Below are positions 1 to 7,099 of a stretch of 64,000 nt of DNA, one piece after another. The number at the start of each line of letters is the position of its first letter. The stretch's first letter is position 1. This stretch comes from Anaerolineales bacterium (GTDB lineage: Bacteria; Chloroflexota; Anaerolineae; Anaerolineales; Villigracilaceae). Under the pieces are notes generated by a model. That model worked only from the letters and a program-made list of their open reading frames with translations, made no database searches and was not told the origin of the DNA. A program made the translations under genes and the position numbers. The stretch lies in the NCBI GenBank assembly GCA_023382595.1, contig JAHDWB010000001.1:1426001-1490000 (forward strand). Direction: 5' to 3'.

Positions 1-1
1 A

Positions 2-124
2 CAGGCTGCCCCGAAGAAAGCGGCGGCGAAAACTTCCAAAAGGAAGAAGGTTGCAAGCAAGAAGTCCGTGAAGAAAGCGCCTGCGAAGAAAGTCTCCGCA
101 AAAAGCAAGGCGAAAAAGAAATAG
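2..124 (+). CDS. C-terminal tail of a Lys/Ala-rich protein (cut by window edge)
   Basis: The frame is open from base 2 and ends in TAG; 40 residues are visible and nearly all are Lys, Ala, Ser or Pro, in AKK/SKK-type repeats like those of histone H1-like or HU-like tails. Such tails bind nucleic acid without fixed structure and also occur at the end of topoisomerases and ribosomal proteins; the gyrA product in this window ends in a similar tail. The body of the protein lies outside the window, so the family cannot be named. A strong terminator follows 24 bases after the stop. Confidence 0.6.
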   Translation, partial: QAAPKKAAAKTSKRKKVASKKSVKKAPAKKVSAKSKAKKK

Positions 125-147
125 CGACGAGTAACAAGTAGGAAACG

Positions 148-189
148 AACCAGCCGACCTGATAAATGGGTCGGCTGGTTTATTTTTAT
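148..189 (+). terminator. Rho-independent terminator
   Basis: A perfect 12-bp stem (148-159 with 169-180, loop of 9) is followed by a T-rich run. It ends the transcript of the Lys-rich protein and insulates the padR promoter that starts 27 bases further on. Confidence 0.9.
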
Positions 190-215
190 GCTGCTCTAAT
201 TTGGATAGATCGGGC

Positions 216-260
216 TTGACAAATCCCATTTCCTGGCATATTATATCTGTAACAGATATA
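216..260 (+). promoter_or_regulatory. padR promoter with overlapping palindromic operator
   Basis: TTGACA (216-221), a 17-base spacer and TATTAT (239-244) form a near-consensus sigma70 promoter. A perfect palindrome of 9+1+9 bases (TATATCTGT-A-ACAGATATA, 242-260) starts inside the -10 box and covers the likely +1 site. The position predicts repression of padR by its own product, the usual arrangement for PadR regulators; binding by this particular protein is inference. Confidence 0.8.
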
Positions 261-286
261 TCCACAACGGATACAAGGAGCGTTTA

Positions 287-649
287 ATGACCGAGACTTT
301 GAAAAATCCCGATGATTTTCTCCCTCTCACCCCAGCGGTGTTCAACATTCTTTTGGCGCTTGCGGACGGTGAAAAGCATGGCTATGGCATCATGCAGGAG
401 GTAGAGGCGAATACAAAAGGACAGGTCTTGATGGGACCCGGCACGCTCTATGGTTCGATCAAGCGCATGTTGCAGTCTGAATTGATTGAGGAAAGCGACG
501 AACGCGCCGACCCCACTATGGACGATCAACGCCGCCGTTATTACGAATTGACGAGTTTGGGTAGGCGCGTTTTGCGCATGGAGGCGGAGCGGCTGGCTTC
601 GCAGGTGCAGATCGCACGCTCAAAAAATATCCTCACAATGGATCTTTAG
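287..649 (+). CDS. PadR family transcriptional regulator
   Basis: 120 residues, the usual size of short PadR (PadR-s1) repressors. The N-terminal half is a winged helix: residues 14-40 hold the typical run LTPAVFNILLAL followed by GEKHGYGIMQEVE, and the wing ends near RRRYYELTSLGRRVL (residues 83-97). The C-terminal helix that makes the dimer is short. An AGGAG sequence at 276-280 precedes the ATG by six bases. The gene is followed after 11 bases by a membrane protein, the standard pairing for PadR regulators that control a permease or export protein. The palindrome over its promoter suggests autoregulation of both genes. The inducing ligand is unknown. Confidence 0.92.
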   Translation: MTETLKNPDDFLPLTPAVFNILLALADGEKHGYGIMQEVEANTKGQVLMGPGTLYGSIKRMLQSELIEESDERADPTMDDQRRRYYELTSLGRRVLRMEAERLASQVQIARSKNILTMDL

Positions 650-660
650 GGTGGTGTGAC

Positions 661-2103
661 ATGATGAAAAAGACTGCGGAAGACCCGAGTGTTGTGGTCT
701 CGGTTAAATTTTATCAGGTACTCCTGAAGGTATATCCGGACAGGTTCCAGCGGGAATATGGTCCGGATATGGTGCAAGTATTCCGGGATTGCTGTCTGCA
801 GGCGATTCGCCAGGGTGGAATACATGGACTCGCACGATTATGGGGAGTGACGTTTCTCGACATTATCCAAAGCGCGATTTCAGAACATTTACAAAAGGAG
901 GTTCAAGTGAACAAGGGCTTGAAATCAGAAGATACCTATCTGGCTGGTATCGGAGTTATGCTCACAGGCATAGTGTTCCCGATAATGAGTAAATTTAACG
1001 CCAACGTAATCCTTCCCATCGTCTTCTTCTGCCTGCCATTGTTGGCAGTTGGTTTGTTGGAAATGCGTAAACGATATGGTGAAAAGGTTGGCTGGTTTGG
1101 CAGGAGTATCCTGTTGCTCGGTGCAGTCGCAGGACCGGCAATCAGTTTGATGGGTTTCGGCTCTTTGTACTTCTATGGAGAGAGGATGATCGCTGCTTTT
1201 CTTTTCGGCATGGTAGTGACGCTCACCTGCCTGGGCTTGTTCGGAATTGTCGCATTGTTCACGAAACCTCTGCCGCGTTGGAATTTCCTTCCCTTGATTG
1301 CGGGGTTTGTTTTCCCAGTCTCTTTTATCACATCCGCGTTTTCGATTATGCCAGCCCAGTCGCTGGATATCCCGCTTGGTATCTTGCAAGGGGTTGCATT
1401 GGTGGCGCTTGGGTATATATTAAAAAATGATGGAACGGAAGAGATAACCATCCAACATCTACTCCCCAAAAATATGCAGAGCGACAGTCAACTGAATAGA
1501 GTCTCGTTTAATGGTTTTGCTGGAATTGCATTCTTTCTTGGAAGCGTGGGGTTTATCGCTACAATGACTACGATTTACCTGCGCATTGATTTATTAGGGG
1601 ATGTAGTTCTTTTTCTTTTCATTTTTTTCCTCACACCTCTGTTGGCTCTTGGTTTGTTGGAGCTTCATAGACGATATGGTGAAAAGGCTGGCTGGATTGG
1701 GAGGAACATTTTGTTACTTGGGGGGATTCTGGGACCGGTGCTCAGCTTTAGAGGTTTTGGTGTGGCTATTTCAAGAGGGGAGGATAGATGGATATTCGTT
1801 TATGCCATCTATGGTTTGGTTACAGTACTCTTATGCCTGAGTTTATTTGGGATGGTTGCATTGTTTAAGAAACCGCTGCCGCGCTGGAACTTCCTTCCCC
1901 TTGTCGCCGGAATCTGGTTTCCATTCGTTGTTTTCCTTTCTCCGCTGATTTATTCTTTTGTTGACGTCTCTGTTGTTAACACCTTTTTTGAGAACTTTTG
2001 GTATCTGTTTTACGCTCTCTTTATCCTGCAAGGATTTGCATTGGCGGCACTGGGATATATCCTAAGAGCCGATGTGTTGAAAGAAAAGACCGTCCCTGCT
2101 TGA
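661..2103 (+). CDS. PadR-linked integral membrane protein with internal duplication
   Basis: 480 residues. The first 80 residues are soluble and contain LLKVYPDRFQREYGPDMVQV, a motif known from the N-terminus of many PadR-associated membrane proteins and ABC permeases. The rest is two tandem copies of a multi-span module: residues about 95-265 and 285-470 share GLLE-x3-RYGEK-x-GW, ILLLG-x3-GP, LFG-x-VALF-x-KPLPRWNFLPL and a closing ALGYIL. No ATPase or transport motif is visible, so the function is not known. It forms an operon with padR. A Shine-Dalgarno-like GGTGG lies just before the start. Confidence 0.75.
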   Translation: MMKKTAEDPSVVVSVKFYQVLLKVYPDRFQREYGPDMVQVFRDCCLQAIRQGGIHGLARLWGVTFLDIIQSAISEHLQKEVQVNKGLKSEDTYLAGIGVMLTGIVFPIMSKFNANVILPIVFFCLPLLAVGLLEMRKRYGEKVGWFGRSILLLGAVAGPAISLMGFGSLYFYGERMIAAFLFGMVVTLTCLGLFGIVALFTKPLPRWNFLPLIAGFVFPVSFITSAFSIMPAQSLDIPLGILQGVALVALGYILKNDGTEEITIQHLLPKNMQSDSQLNRVSFNGFAGIAFFLGSVGFIATMTTIYLRIDLLGDVVLFLFIFFLTPLLALGLLELHRRYGEKAGWIGRNILLLGGILGPVLSFRGFGVAISRGEDRWIFVYAIYGLVTVLLCLSLFGMVALFKKPLPRWNFLPLVAGIWFPFVVFLSPLIYSFVDVSVVNTFFENFWYLFYALFILQGFALAALGYILRADVLKEKTVPA

Positions 2104-2112
2104 ATGGGGACA

Positions 2113-2146
2113 GTAATAAAACAAACAGCCGCCTCTCGGCGGCTGT
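2113..2146 (-). terminator. Terminator of ssb (and of the convergent padR operon)
   Basis: Stem of 9 bp (2125-2133 with 2138-2146) with a 4-base loop. Read leftwards it is followed by TTGTTTTATT, a good U-tract for ssb. It lies in the 54-base space between convergent genes and may stop both. Confidence 0.8.
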
Positions 2147-2157
2147 ATACTTATGTT

Positions 2158-2541
2158 CTAAAACTCGTAATCGCCGGGGTCTTCCTCGACCGTCATCACT
2201 GGCTCTTCCTTTTCCTTCTTGTCCAGGAATTGCAGGGTCTGGGCAACGACCTTCGTAAAGTACTTGGTTTCGCCTTTATCCTCATACTTGTCGGTCTTCA
2301 AACGCCCTTCGACGTAGATCAGACTGCCTTTCTTTAGATATTCCTGGCAGACCTCGCCGAGCCGCCCCCACGCTTCGATGTTGACCCATTCGGTGGTTTC
2401 GCGCGTCTCGCCGTTCTTGTCCTTCCAGCGGTTGCTGACGGCAAGGCTGAAGTGACAGACCTTCTTGCCTGTCGGCGTGAACTTGCTCTCCGGGTCCTTG
2501 CCCAGCCGCCCGATCAGTTGAACGCGGTTTAGAGTTGGCAT
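2158..2541 (-). CDS. ssb: Single-stranded DNA-binding protein
   Basis: 127 residues with one OB fold: the opening NRVQLIGRLGKDPE, the core FSLAVSNRWKDKNGETRETTEWVN and YVEGRLKTDKY are characteristic of bacterial SSB. It coats single-stranded DNA in replication, recombination and repair. The C-terminal linker is very short, and the tip, rich in Glu and Asp, ends in DYEF instead of the DDDIPF-type tip that binds partner proteins; a terminal Phe after acidic residues is kept. AAAGGGG lies seven bases before the ATG. A short upstream reading frame with a better ribosome site overlaps the start. The gene lies apart from rpsF/rpsR, its common neighbours. Confidence 0.95.
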   Translation of the reverse strand: MPTLNRVQLIGRLGKDPESKFTPTGKKVCHFSLAVSNRWKDKNGETRETTEWVNIEAWGRLGEVCQEYLKKGSLIYVEGRLKTDKYEDKGETKYFTKVVAQTLQFLDKKEKEEPVMTVEEDPGDYEF

Positions 2542-2591
2542 GTCGGCACCCCTTTCGTTTCAATACTTTTAGATGCATGTGTACGTGTCAT
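2529..2591 (-). CDS. Possible 20-residue leader peptide overlapping the ssb start
   Basis: An ATG preceded by AAAGGAG at seven bases opens a 20-codon frame (begins MTRTHASKSIE, ends PTCQL) whose TAA lies 13 bases inside ssb, in another frame. Ribosomes ending here would be next to the ssb start, which would suit translational coupling. The peptide resembles nothing I know and it could be chance. Confidence 0.35.
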   Translation of the reverse strand: MTRTHASKSIETKGVPTCQL

Positions 2592-2655
2592 AATTAGTCT
2601 CCTTTTAATCTAAAAGAACAGTTGGGTTGTTTCGAACAGGGTTATACTTTCAGGG

Positions 2656-2871
2656 TTACCCTGCGCTTTCCGTATTGGTGGACCCGGAAGCGGGCGCCTC
2701 CGCCTGGACCTTCTTCAGCACCAGCATGCCCGTCTTCATCTCCACGACATTGTAGCCCGCAGGCACGGCGTCGAGGGCGCCTTCCTTGATCTCCTTCGAG
2801 AAGTAGAACATTCTGCCGTTGGAGTGCAGGTAATAGGTCGTCCCTTTGGAATTGGTATGTGAGTAAGCCAT
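2656..2871 (-). CDS. Small conserved protein of unknown function
   Basis: 71 residues beginning MAYSHTNSKGTTYYLHSNGR. Residues 1-55 look like a compact beta-rich fold (alternating aromatic and polar residues; GYNVVEMKTGMLVLKK), and residues 56-71 are a disordered Ala/Ser/Gly tail. I do not recognise a named family with certainty, although short proteins with the YSHTNSKG opening occur in other bacteria. Expression is well supported: AAAAGGAG eight bases before the ATG and a consensus-like promoter upstream. It has its own transcription unit, divergent from panC. Confidence 0.7.
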   Translation of the reverse strand: MAYSHTNSKGTTYYLHSNGRMFYFSKEIKEGALDAVPAGYNVVEMKTGMLVLKKVQAEAPASGSTNTESAG

Positions 2872-2903
2872 TGTAAATCTCCTTTTTTTCTGAGTGTAAT
2901 AAG

Positions 2904-2932
2904 AGTGTAGAACAAAGTTTCTAGGCTGTCAA
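2904..2932 (-). promoter_or_regulatory. Sigma70-type promoter of the 71-residue protein gene
   Basis: Read leftwards: TTGACA (2932-2927), 17 bases, TACACT (2909-2904). The first start codon downstream is that of the small protein at 2871. Confidence 0.8.
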
Positions 2933-2971
2933 GTAGGAAAAAGGTCATTTGTATAGACAAATAGGTGAATT

Positions 2972-3805
2972 ATGAGAACTGTTTCCCCTCTCTCTGACCT
3001 GCGTGCCGCCCGCCTCTCTCTCAAAGGGACGGTTGGTCTGGTTCCCACGATGGGGTATCTCCACGAGGGGCATTTGTCGTTGGTGCGCCAAGCGAAAGCC
3101 GAGTGCGACCACGTCATTGTCTCTATATTCGTCAACCCGACCCAGTTTGGTCCCAAAGAAGACCTTTCCAAGTATCCGCGCGACCTCGAACGGGACTTGG
3201 AACTACTCTCCTCGCTTGGCGTGGATCTGGTCTGGAATCCGTCAGCGGAGGTGATGTATCCGTCCGGCTACCAGACCTGGGTGGAGGTCGAAGCGCTGAC
3301 AAATCCGCTCGAAGGCGCGATGCGTCCCGGTCATTTCAAGGGCGTGACCACTGTCGTGGCGAAACTTTTCAATGCGACCCAGCCCGATAAAGCCTATTTC
3401 GGGCAAAAGGATGCCCAGCAGGCGGCGGTCATCCGGCGTATGGCGGTGGATTTGAACTTCCCGCTTGAGGTCATCATCTGCCCGACGGTGCGTGAAGCGG
3501 ACGGGCTGGCGATGTCCAGCCGCAACAAGTATTTGAACGAAGCCGAGCGGCAGGCGGCGACGGTCTTGTTCCGGGCATTGAGCGCCGCGAAGGGATTGTT
3601 TGAGAATGGGGAAAGGGATGCTGAGGCGCTGCGAAGAATGATGAAAGAAGTGATCGAAGCCGAGTCGCTGGCGCAGATGCAATACGTCTCCTGCGCGGAT
3701 TACGATACGCTCGAAGAACTGGATACGGTGAAGGGAAAAGCTCTGCTTTCGATGGCGGTCTTTGTGGGGAAGACGCGGTTGATCGACAATTTTGTGTTGG
3801 GATAG
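2972..3805 (+). CDS. panC: Pantothenate synthetase (pantoate--beta-alanine ligase)
   Basis: 277 residues. The enzyme joins pantoate to beta-alanine through a pantoyl-adenylate in vitamin B5/coenzyme A synthesis, in the cytoplasm. The nucleotidyltransferase signatures are intact: VPTMGYLHEGHLSL (HIGH-like, residues 25-38), NPTQFGPKEDLSKYPR (residues 54-69), AYFGQKDAQQ, and GLAMSSRN (KMSKS-like, about residue 180). The C-terminal domain ends KTRLIDNFVLG. An AGGTGA sequence precedes the ATG. panB and panD are not in the window; the gene stands alone, with a hairpin terminator after it. Confidence 0.96.
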   Translation: MRTVSPLSDLRAARLSLKGTVGLVPTMGYLHEGHLSLVRQAKAECDHVIVSIFVNPTQFGPKEDLSKYPRDLERDLELLSSLGVDLVWNPSAEVMYPSGYQTWVEVEALTNPLEGAMRPGHFKGVTTVVAKLFNATQPDKAYFGQKDAQQAAVIRRMAVDLNFPLEVIICPTVREADGLAMSSRNKYLNEAERQAATVLFRALSAAKGLFENGERDAEALRRMMKEVIEAESLAQMQYVSCADYDTLEELDTVKGKALLSMAVFVGKTRLIDNFVLG

Positions 3806-3822
3806 TTTGTATTGCATCCATC

Positions 3823-3871
3823 CGCAGATCACACAGATTGAATTGTCTGTGCGATCTGCGAATTATTTTTT
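3823..3871 (+). terminator. Intergenic palindrome acting as panC terminator
   Basis: Arms 3823-3840 and 3843-3860 pair with one mismatch and are made of words CGCAGATC and ACACAGA; AATTATTTTTTAA follows. The sequence resembles the CGCAGATTACACAGATT type of intergenic repeat that I know from many environmental bacteria (recollection, not checked). It separates convergent genes. Confidence 0.7.
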
Positions 3872-3874
3872 AAG

Positions 3875-5083
3875 CTACGGTCCCCACTTCATATCTCGCG
3901 CAAACGGCACGAGCGGGATCATGGGACGTTCGTCCGTGTAATACAATTGCGCCGCGCCGCCCTGATAGGTCTGGTCATTTTGGGCATTGGCGACGATGAC
4001 AAAACTGGCATCCGGCGCCCAGAGCGCCTCGTTCATGCGCTCGAAGGTTTCGGGGCGCAGCACGGTTCTGCCGGTGACGCCATCCGTCGCCGAACGGACG
4101 AGTTGCATGGGTGGGCGGTCAATGAAACCTTCTGGGTTCGGCACGCTGGCGTAGAAGTAATACAACTGTCCATCCGGTGCGATGAAAGGATTGTCGGCAA
4201 CATCCGCAGGGTTGGAATCATAGTCCGCTTGGAACAGGGTGGTGACGCTGCCGGATGCAGTGTCCACACGCCAGAGACCTGCGCGGAACATGCCCATGTA
4301 CGGGCTGGCGGAAAATAGCACGGACGCATCGCTGGAGAGGGAATAATCGCCGCAGCAGATGATCGCGCCTTCGACGCCGTTCAAACGGACGAGCGAACCG
4401 CCGTCCGGATAATAGATCGCAGTGGATGCGCTTTCGTAATAACCGAGTGTGATGATGAGCTTGTTTCCGTCGGCGGAATACATTTCGGGCCAGTATAGTT
4501 CCTCCGGGAAGAAAAAGCCGCCTTCCATTTCAGTCACTTGATCTTCCAGCACGCGGTTGGATTGCCCGTCGATGATGGAGTACAGATTCAAGCCCTGATG
4601 CCCGAAGGCGATCGTCTGCCCGTCCGGTGACCACACCGGGCTTCTCAAGATGGTGATAAAAGGTTCGTTCTCATTGATCGCGCCGCCATCGAAGATCATG
4701 GCGCGGTTGCTTCCATCCGCGTTGACGGTGATCAGCTGATTGTCCGCGATGTAGACCACGCTGCCATCCATGGGAGAGACGTCGAATTCGCGCACTTCGT
4801 CCGATTCGGATGTGAGCTGTGTGACCGTCGTCCCGTCCCTTTCAAGGCGGAATACTTGCGAGCGTCCGATGTTGTCGGTGGCGAGATAATACAACGATGC
4901 CGGGAGCAGGCTCGAGGTCGGAGTGGGAGGCGCGGCTTGCGTCAACGCTTCGAAGGTTGCGGCGACGATGGTCTCCACGTTGAGCGGGCTTTCGGATGGC
5001 GCTTCCCCCAGCGGGTTGGCGCAGGCAAGCATGACTGCCAGCAGTGAAAAAAGAAAAAACACAATTCGGGGATTTCGTCTCAT
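3875..5083 (-). CDS. TolB-like beta-propeller lipoprotein
   Basis: 402 residues. A signal peptide with a lipobox ends at Cys21 (VMLAC), so the mature protein should be lipid-anchored outside the membrane. After a Pro/Thr linker, residues 65-400 form PD40/WD40-like propeller blades: repeated units such as SVVYIADNQLITVNADGSN and RSPVWSPDGQTIAFG, as in TolB and the non-catalytic part of prolyl oligopeptidases. No catalytic triad is present. It probably binds a ligand or partner at the cell surface; the partner is unknown. The gene is a single transcription unit converging on panC. Confidence 0.8.
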   Translation of the reverse strand: MRRNPRIVFFLFSLLAVMLACANPLGEAPSESPLNVETIVAATFEALTQAAPPTPTSSLLPASLYYLATDNIGRSQVFRLERDGTTVTQLTSESDEVREFDVSPMDGSVVYIADNQLITVNADGSNRAMIFDGGAINENEPFITILRSPVWSPDGQTIAFGHQGLNLYSIIDGQSNRVLEDQVTEMEGGFFFPEELYWPEMYSADGNKLIITLGYYESASTAIYYPDGGSLVRLNGVEGAIICCGDYSLSSDASVLFSASPYMGMFRAGLWRVDTASGSVTTLFQADYDSNPADVADNPFIAPDGQLYYFYASVPNPEGFIDRPPMQLVRSATDGVTGRTVLRPETFERMNEALWAPDASFVIVANAQNDQTYQGGAAQLYYTDERPMIPLVPFARDMKWGP

Positions 5084-5095
5084 AAAGTCTCCTCT

Positions 5096-5157
5096 GAGTT
5101 AAAACAAAACAAAGACGATGACCAATAATGGAGTGTTTCTTGATCAGCGTCTTTGTT
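5096..5157 (-). terminator. Terminator of the PII-like/antiporter cluster
   Basis: Arms AACAAAGACG (5108-5117) and CGTCTTTGTT (5148-5157) pair perfectly around a 30-base loop. Leftward transcription then meets GTTTTGTTTTAA. The long loop makes it weaker than a classical terminator. Confidence 0.55.
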
Positions 5158-5164
5158 CGACGGA

Positions 5165-5425
5165 TTACACTTGTTCGTAATGGTGTACGGGGACAACGAA
5201 AAGCGTGGCGCGTTTTTCGCCTTCTTTTACCGGCAACGCATTGCGTACGGTCTGAATGGCGGCATCCACCTGCACATCATCCACGCCCAACAGCATGGTG
5301 ACAACGCCGCTGCGCATGAATCCGCCTGTGGATGCGACGCGCGTCACACGGAAATTCTCGGCGGTAAAGGCTTGCGTGAGCGTGTCAGCGTCATGGTCTT
5401 TCACGATGATGATCATCATTTTCAT
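5165..5425 (-). CDS. PII-like cyclic-di-AMP receptor family protein (DarA/DUF970), short paralogue
   Basis: 86 residues from the ATG preceded by GAGGAG; an upstream in-frame ATG lacks such a site. The sequence opens MKMMIIIVKDHDAD and contains FRVTRVASTGGFMRSG, close to the ligand-binding T-loop region of DarA/PstA proteins, which bind c-di-AMP as trimers. It keeps the Arg, Thr, Gly-Gly-Phe and Arg pattern but lacks the longer insert before the last strand that the neighbour has; it ends FVVPVHHYEQV. It is the last gene of the cluster, 13 bases after its paralogue. c-di-AMP binding is expected from the family and not shown here. Confidence 0.82.
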   Translation of the reverse strand: MKMMIIIVKDHDADTLTQAFTAENFRVTRVASTGGFMRSGVVTMLLGVDDVQVDAAIQTVRNALPVKEGEKRATLFVVPVHHYEQV

Positions 5426-5438
5426 GGTGGCTTCTCCT

Positions 5439-5789
5439 CTAAATCTGTTCGAACCGTTCCACAGGCAATGCGAACACTGTCGCGCCGCCAACCGTCACAG
5501 GGACGGGGGATGGCATGGGCATCGGCGATCCTTCCAGCGGAAGGGTCATATATTCGACGCGCTGGCGGCAGGCTTCGTGCAGGGCGGCAAGCGCCTGCGC
5601 CTCCCGTTCGGCGGGCAAACCGATCAGCAGCGTGGCATTACGCCTTCCCAAAAATCCGCCTGCGCTGGACAGGTACGTGAGCGACGCGCCGATGTTCTTC
5701 AACGCGTTCGTGGCGTTCTCAAGGTCCTGATCCTGCACGACAGCGACCAACAACAAATGGATGGGGGGATTTGACGAATTTGTTTCCAT
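5439..5789 (-). CDS. PII-like cyclic-di-AMP receptor family protein (DarA/DUF970), long paralogue
   Basis: 116 residues, starting at the ATG with CGGAGG eight bases upstream. The ferredoxin-like fold has the family landmarks: LLLVAVVQDQDLE (strand 1), LSSAGGFLGRRNATLLIG (binding loop) and the closing VTVGGATVFALPVERFEQI. The region between residues 75 and 95 carries the Pro/Met-rich insert typical of DarA. The N-terminal ligand segment is more divergent than in the shorter paralogue, so the two may bind different ligands or form mixed trimers. It starts 16 bases after the antiporter stop, which suggests that it senses a signal for that transporter. Confidence 0.82.
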   Translation of the reverse strand: METNSSNPPIHLLLVAVVQDQDLENATNALKNIGASLTYLSSAGGFLGRRNATLLIGLPAEREAQALAALHEACRQRVEYMTLPLEGSPMPMPSPVPVTVGGATVFALPVERFEQI

Positions 5790-5805
5790 ATCTGACACCT
5801 CCGAG

Positions 5806-7068
5806 TTAGGCTGTATCTTCCTTCGATGGCGCTGCAGACGAAGCCTGAACCTGTCCTGTTTCGAGCTGCAGTTCCCTATCCGCAAATTCTTTCCGCGCGA
5901 ACAACGCCCGCAGAATGGGCGGCGTGACCAGCGTTGTGGCAAGCACCATGACAACGATGGCGGAGAATTCCGTCGCGCCGATCAGGCTGCTGGTGACGCC
6001 GATGCTTGCCGCGATCAAACCGACCTCGCCGCGCGAGATCATGCCTGCGCCCAACTGTATGGATTCGCGTAATGAGAGTCCGCCCAGCTTTGCGCCCCAG
6101 CCCGCGCCGAGCCACTTCCCAAAGATTGCCACCAGAACGATGGCGGCGGTAAAAAGTAAAGCCTGCATGGGGAATCCACGCAGGTCAATGGACAAGCCGA
6201 TGTTCACAAAGAAGATGGGGACGAACAAGCCGTACGACAGTGCGTGCATCCCCGATTCAATACGTTCCTTTTCGGGTGTGCGAGCCAGCATCAACCCTGC
6301 AATGAAAGCGCCGGTGATCGCTGCAAGTCCGCCGAAGTATTCCGATGCCACGCTAAATATGAACATGGTCACCAGTGCGGCAACAAGCAAGCCCTGGCTG
6401 GTCTGCAATCTGGCAATCTGACGGATGATCCAGGGCAGGATGCGCATTCCGAACAGGAAGGAAAGGGACACAAAGACAGCCATCCGTAAAATGATGAACA
6501 GAATTTCCATGCCGCTGCTTCCGCCTCCGCTCGTGAAGGCGAGGAAGACCGAAAGCAGGAGGATGATAAGGATGTCGTCGAAGACCGCCGCGCCCAGCAG
6601 GCTTAACCCTGCGCGGGTGCGTAACGCTTTAAGCTCGATCAGCGTCTGGGCTGAGATGCTCACGCTGGTCGCGCCAAGTGTCAGTCCGAGGAAGAGCGAG
6701 GCGATATGTGTCATGCCGAAGAGCAAGCCAATCCCCCATCCCATCAAGACAGGTCCAACCACGCCGATCGTCCCTGCAAAGGCGGCAACGCGCATATTCT
6801 CGCGCAGTTCTTCGAGTTGGAATTCCAGCCCTGCAAGGAACATGAGCATCAATACGCCAAGTTCGCCAAAAAGCGCGATGACCTCGGAAAGCTCGTGGGC
6901 GATAAATGGAAGCCCCAGCAGATCGAGCAGGGAGGGACCCAGAATAATGCCCGCGATCAATCCGCCCAACACCGAGGGCTGCCCGAAATACATACTCAGG
7001 CGTCCTGCCACTTTTGCTGCAAGCAGGATGATGGTGAGCAGGAAGATAAGCTGGAGGAAAGTGCTCAT
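5806..7068 (-). CDS. CPA2-type cation:proton antiporter (KefB/NapA-like), without RCK domain
   Basis: 420 residues with about 12-13 hydrophobic segments. Family signatures include GQPSVLGGLIAGIILGPSLL, FLAGLEFQLEELR, GAAVFDDILIILLLSVFLA (the Asp-Asp pair that carries ions in CPA2 proteins, near residue 165) and GMISRGEVGLIAAS. Members exchange K+ or Na+ for protons across the inner membrane. The protein stops soon after the last membrane helix; the C-terminal TrkA-N/RCK regulatory domain of KefB/KefC is missing. Two PII-like genes follow directly and may supply regulation in trans (inference). The UspA-GpgS fusion gene lies 31 bases upstream. Confidence 0.88.
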   Translation of the reverse strand: MSTFLQLIFLLTIILLAAKVAGRLSMYFGQPSVLGGLIAGIILGPSLLDLLGLPFIAHELSEVIALFGELGVLMLMFLAGLEFQLEELRENMRVAAFAGTIGVVGPVLMGWGIGLLFGMTHIASLFLGLTLGATSVSISAQTLIELKALRTRAGLSLLGAAVFDDILIILLLSVFLAFTSGGGSSGMEILFIILRMAVFVSLSFLFGMRILPWIIRQIARLQTSQGLLVAALVTMFIFSVASEYFGGLAAITGAFIAGLMLARTPEKERIESGMHALSYGLFVPIFFVNIGLSIDLRGFPMQALLFTAAIVLVAIFGKWLGAGWGAKLGGLSLRESIQLGAGMISRGEVGLIAASIGVTSSLIGATEFSAIVVMVLATTLVTPPILRALFARKEFADRELQLETGQVQASSAAPSKEDTA

Positions 7069-7099
7069 CTTAATAGTATAACGCGAAAGCGGATGATGA

